This document shows, piece after piece, positions 49,790 through 55,305 of a stretch of DNA of 55,305 nucleotides (the stretch's first letter is position 1; each line of letters starts with the position of its first letter). Location: assembly GCA_904420015.1 (NCBI GenBank), contig CAJFTS010000024.1:1-55305 (forward strand). The letters are read 5' to 3'. Source of the DNA: an uncultured Clostridia bacterium (lineage in GTDB: Bacteria; Bacillota; Clostridia; Oscillospirales; Acutalibacteraceae). Both the position numbers and the translations under genes were made by a program. Under the pieces are notes generated by a model. The model was given only the letters and a program-made list of their open reading frames with translations, did no database searches and was not told the DNA's origin.

Positions 49790-50116
49790 ATGAAAGTTGC
49801 TGTTGTAGGTTCCCGTACCCTTTCTTTGGACCTGACCCGGTACATCCCGCCCGAGGCAGACTGCATCCTCTCCGGCGGGGCCAAGGGGATCGACCAGGCC
49901 GCCGAAAGTTACGCCCGCAGCCATGGGCTTCGCCTGAAAATCTTCGCACCCGAATATGCCCGCTACGGCCGGGGCGCACCCTTTGTGCGAAACCGGGCTA
50001 TGGTAGAGGAAGCCGACCTAGTGGTGGCAATCTGGGACGGAATTTCCCGGGGCACACAGTACACGGTCGACTATGCCAAAAAGCAGGGCAAACCGGTCAA
50101 AATATATTTGGTATAG
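49790..50116 (+). CDS. SLOG-family (DUF2493-like) nucleotide-binding protein
   Basis: 108-residue single-domain Rossmann-like protein. It starts MKVAVVGSRTL, has the binding loop LSGGAKGIDQAAESYA and the second motif GAPFVRNRAMVEEADLVVAIW. SLOG domains bind nucleotides or nucleotide-derived signals, as in DprA, TIR-linked and LOG proteins. Divergent from three Arc-like genes and under their palindromic sites, so probably regulated by them. The biological role is not known. Confidence 0.88.
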   Translation: MKVAVVGSRTLSLDLTRYIPPEADCILSGGAKGIDQAAESYARSHGLRLKIFAPEYARYGRGAPFVRNRAMVEEADLVVAIWDGISRGTQYTVDYAKKQGKPVKIYLV

Positions 50117-50123
50117 CAACAGC

Positions 50124-50165
50124 GCAAGGCCCGCCGCCCCTTCCGGGGACAAGCGGGCCTTGCAC
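50124..50165. terminator. Bidirectional terminator
   Basis: GCAAGGCCCGC (50124-50134) pairs with GCGGGCCTTGC (50153-50163), with an inner CCCC/GGGG stem. It lies between the SLOG and permease genes. Confidence 0.75.
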
Positions 50166-50191
50166 GTTATGAGAAATGGATAGGAGTAAGC

Positions 50192-52225
50192 TTATCTGCG
50201 TTCGCGGATCATGGCTTTGGAGCCGAAGTAGGTGGCCAGGAAATAGCCGCCGTAGATCAGGACGATGATGACCGCGGTAAAGGTGCTGGTGGCCAGCATA
50301 TCCAGGTTGCCGAACTGCTCGACAATCCGATTGGCCACCGTCAGCCCCACCACCGAGTGGACAATGGCCAGGGCCAGGGGCATCATAAAGTAAAGGAAGA
50401 TTTGGGTAAAGAGCGCCCGGCTGACCATCCTTTCCTCTGCCCCCAGCTTCTTTAGGAGGCTGTACCGCTGGACGTTGTCGGCCGATTCGGACAGCTGCTG
50501 CAGCGCCAGCACCGCCGCGCAGGTAATCAGAAAGACAATGCCGATATAGATGGCCAGGTAGGACAGAATGGTCTTGATCCCGGCACCCGCGTCGAGCACC
50601 TCCTGGCGGGAGTAGTACATGCTGTAGGGCCGGGCGATGGACTCGCTGGTCCCTACCTTGTAGGCGGTATTTACCGCGTCGAAAAAGGCGGCTTCCGCCT
50701 CGCCGTCGAGGAAATTGACGTTGGTGATGGAGAGGACGTGCTGGAAGCCCTCCGCCTGGAAGACCGCGTCCGGCAGCACCAGGGTGCCGGTATCCATCAT
50801 CATCTGGGTGGTCTCGATGACGTTTTCACACGCCTGCTGAACCCCGGCGGTGTAGGTGGCGCCGTCAATCTCCAGCGTACCGGTATTTTTCAGGAAATCG
50901 TTGATGATGGGAAGCATATTGGCGTAATTGCAGTTGATGAGGAATTGGTTTTCTAAAAGCTCGATCGGCTCCTTCCCCTGCATTTGCAGGGCCGCGTTGT
51001 ATTCGGACAACGGGATGGCCTTCATCTTGGTCTCCTGCATGGCCTCCACCGTATAGATACTGGGGACCATATCCTCCCGCGAGTCGAGTATCGTCCGGTA
51101 GGTCAGCGGGGAGGAGTAGACCTGCACGATCGTCTCCTCCCTGGTGTAATCGGAGAGGTTGATCCCGTTGGCCAGCAGCTCCTCCTGAAACGCCGGCTTT
51201 TCCTCTTCAGGGTTGTCGGGGTAATGGTACTGGGTAAAGGAGACGTCGTAGGGGGTGGTCTTTTGCAGGTCCTTGGTGAGCACGTCGGCCAGCCCCAGGC
51301 CGCTCGACAGGGTGCCGATGGTAATGAGCAGCATGATGCAGATGAGGGTCATGGAAAGGAAGGTGGTGTTGATCTTGGAGTTGATCTGCCGCAGCACGAA
51401 CATGTTGAGGTTTTTCAGATACAGGCGCTTATTGGATTTGACCAGCCGCAGCAGGAAGCCGGACAGGGACATAAAGAAGAGAAGCGTGCCCAGTGCGCCG
51501 AAGATAAGAGCGCAGGTAAATTTCCAGTCCAGCAGCATCATGCCGTTGTCAAGGATGCAGTAGTAGGCAAAGCCTAGGCTTGCCGCCGCCAGGACAAAAA
51601 GCACCACCGAGACCCACAGCCTGCGGATTTTCAGGCTTTCGTTTTTCTTTGAGGCGGTCAGCAGGTCGATGAGCTTATACTTGGAGATGGAGATGGTGTT
51701 GAATACCATGACCACCAGGAAGATGATGCCGAAATAGAGCACCGAGCGCAGGAGCGCGTCCAGGGAAAAGGTAAACTCGAACTGCCTAAGGTCGACCTCA
51801 AACATTTTCGCCGTCAGCACCGACAGGCCCTGGGAGGCGAAGATCCCTACAAGCAGGCCCGCCGCCAGGGAGATGACGCCGATGAAGAAGGTTTCCAGGA
51901 TGACCATCCGGGAGATTCTCCCCTTGGGCATTCCCAGGATCATGTAGACCCCCAGCTCCTTTTTGCGGCGCTTGATGAGGAAGCGGTTGGCGTAGATGAT
52001 GAGGAATGCCAGGATTACCGAGATAAAAACGGAGACGTAGCCCATCACCTGGGTAAGGGTCTGAAGCATTTCCTCCTGGCGGGCGGATACGTCGAGCATG
52101 GCCTGCTGGGATTCGATGGAGTTGAATACATAGAACAGGCACACGCCGAAGGTGAGCGTCAAAAAGTAAACGGTGTAGTCCTTCACGCTCTTCTTGACGT
52201 TTTGCAGCGCAAGCTTAGAGAACAT
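50192..52225 (-). CDS. BceB-type ABC transporter permease
   Basis: 677-residue permease of the peptide-antibiotic resistance family. It has 10 or so transmembrane helices and two FtsX-like domains (about 55-200 and 560-670), with a large extracytoplasmic domain of ~220 residues between helices 7 and 8 (about 320-540), the usual BceB layout. The N terminus [20 protein letters not shown] is typical. The start at 52225 follows GGAGGTG and overlaps the ATPase gene by 11 bp. No BceRS two-component genes are visible, so it may be unlinked or use another signal. Confidence 0.9.
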   Translation of the reverse strand: MFSKLALQNVKKSVKDYTVYFLTLTFGVCLFYVFNSIESQQAMLDVSARQEEMLQTLTQVMGYVSVFISVILAFLIIYANRFLIKRRKKELGVYMILGMPKGRISRMVILETFFIGVISLAAGLLVGIFASQGLSVLTAKMFEVDLRQFEFTFSLDALLRSVLYFGIIFLVVMVFNTISISKYKLIDLLTASKKNESLKIRRLWVSVVLFVLAAASLGFAYYCILDNGMMLLDWKFTCALIFGALGTLLFFMSLSGFLLRLVKSNKRLYLKNLNMFVLRQINSKINTTFLSMTLICIMLLITIGTLSSGLGLADVLTKDLQKTTPYDVSFTQYHYPDNPEEEKPAFQEELLANGINLSDYTREETIVQVYSSPLTYRTILDSREDMVPSIYTVEAMQETKMKAIPLSEYNAALQMQGKEPIELLENQFLINCNYANMLPIINDFLKNTGTLEIDGATYTAGVQQACENVIETTQMMMDTGTLVLPDAVFQAEGFQHVLSITNVNFLDGEAEAAFFDAVNTAYKVGTSESIARPYSMYYSRQEVLDAGAGIKTILSYLAIYIGIVFLITCAAVLALQQLSESADNVQRYSLLKKLGAEERMVSRALFTQIFLYFMMPLALAIVHSVVGLTVANRIVEQFGNLDMLATSTFTAVIIVLIYGGYFLATYFGSKAMIRERR

Positions 52226-52982
52226 TGTTGTTGTCACCTCCGAGCAGGGTCACGACCTCAATGATCTTGTTGAAAAACATCTTGCGGGTATCGCTGCCCC
52301 TGACCAGCTCGTTGAAGATCTTGCCGTCCTTGATGAAGAGGATGCGGTGGCAGTAGCTGGCGGTGAAGGCGTCGTGGGTAACCATGAGGATGGTGGCGTG
52401 CAGGTCCTGATTGAGGGTTTCAAAGCTTTCTAAGAGCATACGGGCCGACTTGGAATCCAGATTGCCGGTAGGTTCGTCCGCCAGGATCAGGGAGGGGTTT
52501 GTGATGATGGCCCTGGCGCAGGCTACCCGCTGCTTCTGGCCGCCGGACATTTGGTAGGGATATTTCCCCAGTACATCCCCGATCTCCAGCTTGGAGGCTA
52601 CGTTCTTAACCCGCTCGACGATTTCGGCGGCGGGGGTTTTGATGATGGTCAGGGCCAGCGCGATGTTCTCAAAGGCGGTCAGGGTATCGAGAAGGTTAAA
52701 ATCCTGGAAGATGAAGCCGAGCTGTTCCCGGCGGAAGCGGGAAAGCCGCTTGGAATTGAGGGTGGTGATGTCGCTGCCGCCGATGAAGATATGGCCGGAG
52801 GTCACGGTATCGATGGTGGAGATGCAGTTTAAAAGGGTCGTTTTGCCGGAGCCAGACGCGCCCATAATGCCCACGTATTCCCCTTCGCTGACGTCAAAGC
52901 TGATCTGATCCACCGCTTTGGTGACGTTTCCCTTGTTGCCGTAATATTTTTCGATGTTCTGTACCGATAAAATGGTGCTCAT
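52215..52982 (-). CDS. BceA-type ABC transporter ATP-binding protein
   Basis: 255-residue ATPase. Walker [12 protein letters not shown]-loop [19 protein letters not shown], signature [14 protein letters not shown], Walker [14 protein letters not shown] and switch His VTHD are all present. The Mac/LolD-like form pairs with FtsX-type permeases. Together with the following permease it should make a detoxification or sensing pump against cell-wall-active peptides. GAGGAGG precedes the ATG. Confidence 0.94.
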   Translation of the reverse strand: MSTILSVQNIEKYYGNKGNVTKAVDQISFDVSEGEYVGIMGASGSGKTTLLNCISTIDTVTSGHIFIGGSDITTLNSKRLSRFRREQLGFIFQDFNLLDTLTAFENIALALTIIKTPAAEIVERVKNVASKLEIGDVLGKYPYQMSGGQKQRVACARAIITNPSLILADEPTGNLDSKSARMLLESFETLNQDLHATILMVTHDAFTASYCHRILFIKDGKIFNELVRGSDTRKMFFNKIIEVVTLLGGDNNNVL

Positions 52983-53297
52983 CGTATTTCCTCCTCGTTG
53001 TTTGGACTGCTGTTATCTTACCACCGAAGGCCGGCGACAACCATCGTTTTTCCTTACGTTTGACTTACAGTTTTGCAAGCTTTGCCTGGAGAAGGCCGAA
53101 CCGCCTGCGGCCCCCTTGGGTGAGAAAGCGGAGCACGCCCCCCGTATTCTTCCGTTTGCTCTGCAATTTAGGCGATCGCCCTGCGGCCCGTCGCCTAACT
53201 CCCGTCCCTCCTTTTCCCGCAAAGCGGCAGGCGAGGCAAAGGGGCCGGGCCGCCCCTGGGTATCCCGCGCCGGCTTGCCGCCCCTTTCATGGGGGCC
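52983..53297. other. Intergenic region upstream of BceAB and MATE genes, no gene seen
   Basis: 315 bp of GC-rich sequence. A weak minus-strand promoter for BceAB may lie near 53003-53030. No supported coding sequence. Confidence 0.45.
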
Positions 53298-53326
53298 TTG
53301 ACTTTTGCCGGATTCTCTTTTACAAT
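53298..53326 (+). promoter_or_regulatory. SigmaA promoter of the second MATE gene
   Basis: TTGACT (53298-53303), 17 nt, TACAAT (53321-53326). The start codon is about 150 nt downstream, leaving room for a regulated leader. Confidence 0.75.
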
Positions 53327-53345
53327 AAAGCCAAATTAAATGGAT

Positions 53346-53416
53346 TGCCGCCGGGTAAGCGCCTGTATCCCATTTCGATAGGCCTTTGAAGAAATGGGAC
53401 GCCGGCGCATTTTTTA
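53346..53416 (+). promoter_or_regulatory. Structured leader with terminator-like end (candidate riboswitch)
   Basis: TCCCATTTC (53368-53376) pairs perfectly with GAAATGGGA (53391-53399); GCGCC (53359-53363) pairs with GGCGC (53404-53408); a T run follows at 53410-53415, all within the 5' leader of a MATE exporter. A transcription-control element is likely. Placement, the CCGGGTAAGCGCC and GGGACGCCGGCGC blocks resemble what I recall of guanidine-IV (mepA-motif) riboswitches, but I cannot confirm the class. Confidence 0.5.
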
Positions 53417-53474
53417 TTGGTTTCTGGCCTTTTTCAGGGCGGCCGGGTCCATATCTCGATTGGAGGAGATTCCC

Positions 53475-54797
53475 TTGAAACGCACCCCTTGTCTGCGCGA
53501 ATTTGCAACCTATACCTCGCTCAACGTCCTGGGAATGCTCGGCCTGTCCCTCTACATTCTGGCCGATACCTTTTTTGTTTCGATGGGCCTCGGCGCGGAC
53601 GGACTGGCCGCATTAAACCTGGCCATCCCGATCTACAGCTTCCTGCATGGAAGCGGGCTGATGCTCGGGATGGGGGGCGCGACCCGCTATACCATCCTGA
53701 CGGGCCAGGCCGACCCCCGCGCCAACCGGGTCTTTACCAATACGCTGTTTCTCTGCGGCATTTTCTGCCTCTTTTTCCTTACGATCGGCCTCTTTTTCTC
53801 CGAATCCATCGTGGCCCTTCTGGGCGCCGAGGGGACCGTCAAGCCCATGAGCCATACCTATCTGCAGACCCTATTGTGCTTTTCCCCCGCCTTCCTTCTC
53901 AACAACGTCCTTTTGTGCTTCGTGCGAAACGACGGGGCCCCCCAGCGCGCCATGGCCGCCATGATTGGCGGGAGCCTCTCCAACGTGGTCCTCGACTATG
54001 TTTTTATTTTCCCCCTGGGCATGGGCATGTTCGGCGCGGCCTTTGCCACCGGCCTTGCGCCCCTGATTAGCATGCTCCTGCTCTCCCCCTTCTTTCTGCG
54101 GCGGAAAAACCACTTCCGGCCTACCCGATGCCGCTTTTCGGGGAAAATGGCCGGCGCGCTCATGCTCAGCGGCCTTCCCTCCCTGATTACGGAAGTGTCC
54201 TCCGCCACGGTAATGATTGTCTTTAATTTTCTGCTTTTGGGCCTCAGCGGGAACATCGGCGTCGCCGCCTATGGGATCATCGCCAACCTCTCCCTGGTGG
54301 TGCTCGCGCTGTATACCGGCATTGCCCAAGGGATCCAGCCCCTCCTCAGCCGCCATTACGGGGCCGGCAAAGCCGCAGAGGTTAAGGCGGTTATCCGCTA
54401 CGCCATGACCACGATGCTGATCCTGTCGGGGGTTATATATCTGGCTATCTTCATCTTGGCTCCCCAGATTGCCTCCGCCTTTAACAGCGAGCAAAACCCC
54501 CATCTGCAAAGCATCGCCGTTACCGGGCTCAAGCTCTATTTTCTCGCCTGCCCCTTCGCCGGGTTCAACATCCTTCTGGCCGTATCCTTTACTTCTACCG
54601 GCACCCCCCGGCCGGCCAGCCTCCTCTCCCTCCTGCGCGGCTTTCTTCTCATCATCCCGCTGGCCTTCCTTCTTTCCGCCCTGGGCGGCATAATCGGGAT
54701 TTGGTGCGCCTTCCCGGCCACGGAACTGTTGGCGGGGATTGCGGGGCTTTTCTGCTGCCTCTGGGTCCGGCAAAAGCGGCGGACACTGCGCGAGTAG
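53475..54797 (+). CDS. MATE-family efflux transporter
   Basis: 440-residue, ~12-helix transporter. First-half marks are LNVLGMLGLSLYILADTFFV and GMGGATRYTI; second-half marks are GLPSLITEVSSATVMIVFNF and AYGIIANLSLV. The start is TTG at 53475 because GGAGGAG lies 6 nt upstream; an ATG at 53394 has no site and falls inside the leader hairpin. Length fits MepA-like members. The structured leader upstream suggests ligand-controlled expression, for example by the exported compound. Confidence 0.87.
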   Translation: MKRTPCLREFATYTSLNVLGMLGLSLYILADTFFVSMGLGADGLAALNLAIPIYSFLHGSGLMLGMGGATRYTILTGQADPRANRVFTNTLFLCGIFCLFFLTIGLFFSESIVALLGAEGTVKPMSHTYLQTLLCFSPAFLLNNVLLCFVRNDGAPQRAMAAMIGGSLSNVVLDYVFIFPLGMGMFGAAFATGLAPLISMLLLSPFFLRRKNHFRPTRCRFSGKMAGALMLSGLPSLITEVSSATVMIVFNFLLLGLSGNIGVAAYGIIANLSLVVLALYTGIAQGIQPLLSRHYGAGKAAEVKAVIRYAMTTMLILSGVIYLAIFILAPQIASAFNSEQNPHLQSIAVTGLKLYFLACPFAGFNILLAVSFTSTGTPRPASLLSLLRGFLLIIPLAFLLSALGGIIGIWCAFPATELLAGIAGLFCCLWVRQKRRTLRE

Positions 54798-54866
54798 GGC
54801 CTCCCCCCGTCAAACGGCGGCCGCGTTTCTAGCCCCCGGCGGGCTTCAGAAAGCCGGGCGTCGCCT

Positions 54867-55305
54867 TGCTCCCCGGACGGCCTTCCGTTTAGCCCCGACC
54901 TGGCTAGTCCGTCCAATCCATCCGGCCCTACTCCCCTTTCCGGGCGGCCGCATCCACCGCAGACCGGGCGCGAAACCATGCCGGCTTACCACACATCCGC
55001 CTTTCCCCTAACCGGCCTTGACAAAACGGTGTCAGCCGGCGGGGTTTCCTTCCCTTGTCCCCGGGCCGGTACGCCTGCGCTTTGCAAAAGGCCGCCCCCA
55101 TGCTCCCCGGACGGCCTTCCGTTTAGCCCCGACCTGGCCTAGCCCGTCCGGGCCATCCGGCCCCTTTTCCCGGGCGGCCGCATCCACCGCAGACCGGGCG
55201 CGAAACCCATGCCGGCTTACCACACATCTGCCTTTCCCCTAACCGGCCTTGGCAAAACGGTGTCAGCCGGCGGGATTTCCTTCCCTTGTCCCCGGGCCGG
55301 GCCCG
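54867..55305. repeat. Tandem direct repeat with 234-bp period
   Basis: A block beginning TGCTCCCCGGACGG at 54867 recurs at 55101. The two copies share long runs (for example GGGCGGCCGCATCCACCGC and AACGGTGTCAGCCGGCGGG) with scattered substitutions and small indels, estimated at about 90 % identity. The second copy reaches the window edge. No gene with a ribosome-binding site is supported in it. Confidence 0.85.

Noticed and set aside
54739-55242. Open frames in the terminal repeat
   Set aside because: They are Pro/Arg-rich frames from GC-rich DNA without ribosome-binding sites, and their similarity only reflects the DNA repeat.

Overview
The window looks like chromosome from a GC-rich Firmicute of class Clostridia, most likely an Oscillospiraceae-type gut anaerobe. 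This is an inference from gene content: ctsR-mcsA-mcsB-clpC, mrnC, Obg with its OCT domain, a T-box in front of cysE-cysS, BceAB and MepA-type transporters, GTG/TTG starts and TTGACA/TATAAT promoters. No insertion sequence, prophage or CRISPR array was seen.

Layout. 1-4.8 kb: a frameshifted 3' gene end, mrnC, obg, citramalate synthase, a cupin and tRNA-Leu(UAG). 5-6 kb: trmO. 5.7-16.1 kb: a RiPP/bacteriocin island with a Nif11-like double-glycine precursor, a GNAT protein, a PP2C (SpoIIE-type) phosphatase with a coupled small ORF, a STAS antagonist, the three-gene NHLM export system (membrane-fusion protein, C39 peptidase-ABC, second ABC), an ECF-type sigma factor and an RsbW-like ATPase. 16.4-19.3 kb: LytTR regulator, DUF4253 protein, PatB-type C-S lyase. 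19.4-23 kb: a ydjGHI-like membrane-stress operon. 23.2-26.6 kb: rhodanese lipoprotein, Rrf2 regulator, thioredoxin, then marR-MATE. 26.8-31.8 kb: two glycosyltransferases, a lipoprotein and a phosphohexomutase. 32-36.8 kb: the CtsR/McsAB/ClpC operon with two CtsR-like operators. 37.3-37.7 kb: two tiny Cys/Gly-rich membrane peptides. 37.8-41 kb: membrane proteins, ThiT, a YbaK protein and a broken XRE regulator. 41.2-45.7 kb: T-box-cysE-cysS, rnpB, a VanY-type carboxypeptidase. 45.9-49 kb: hisS-aspS. 49-50.1 kb: three Arc-like DNA-binding proteins divergent from a SLOG protein. 50.2-55.3 kb: BceAB, a MATE exporter with a structured leader, and a tandem 234-bp-period repeat.

The main result is in the RiPP island. 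Four transcription units there (precursor, GNAT, small ORF-phosphatase, RsbW-like ATPase) each carry GGGA-N17-CGTAT just upstream of the start, and the STAS gene has a one-mismatch version (GAGA) at the same spacing. This has the layout of an ECF-sigma promoter, and an ECF sigma gene lies in the island next to the export genes. The phosphatase, STAS and ATPase form a complete partner-switching set. The sequence therefore suggests a secreted four-cysteine peptide whose production and export are controlled by a partner-switching module coupled to an ECF sigma factor. No peptide-modifying enzyme is recognisable in the window.
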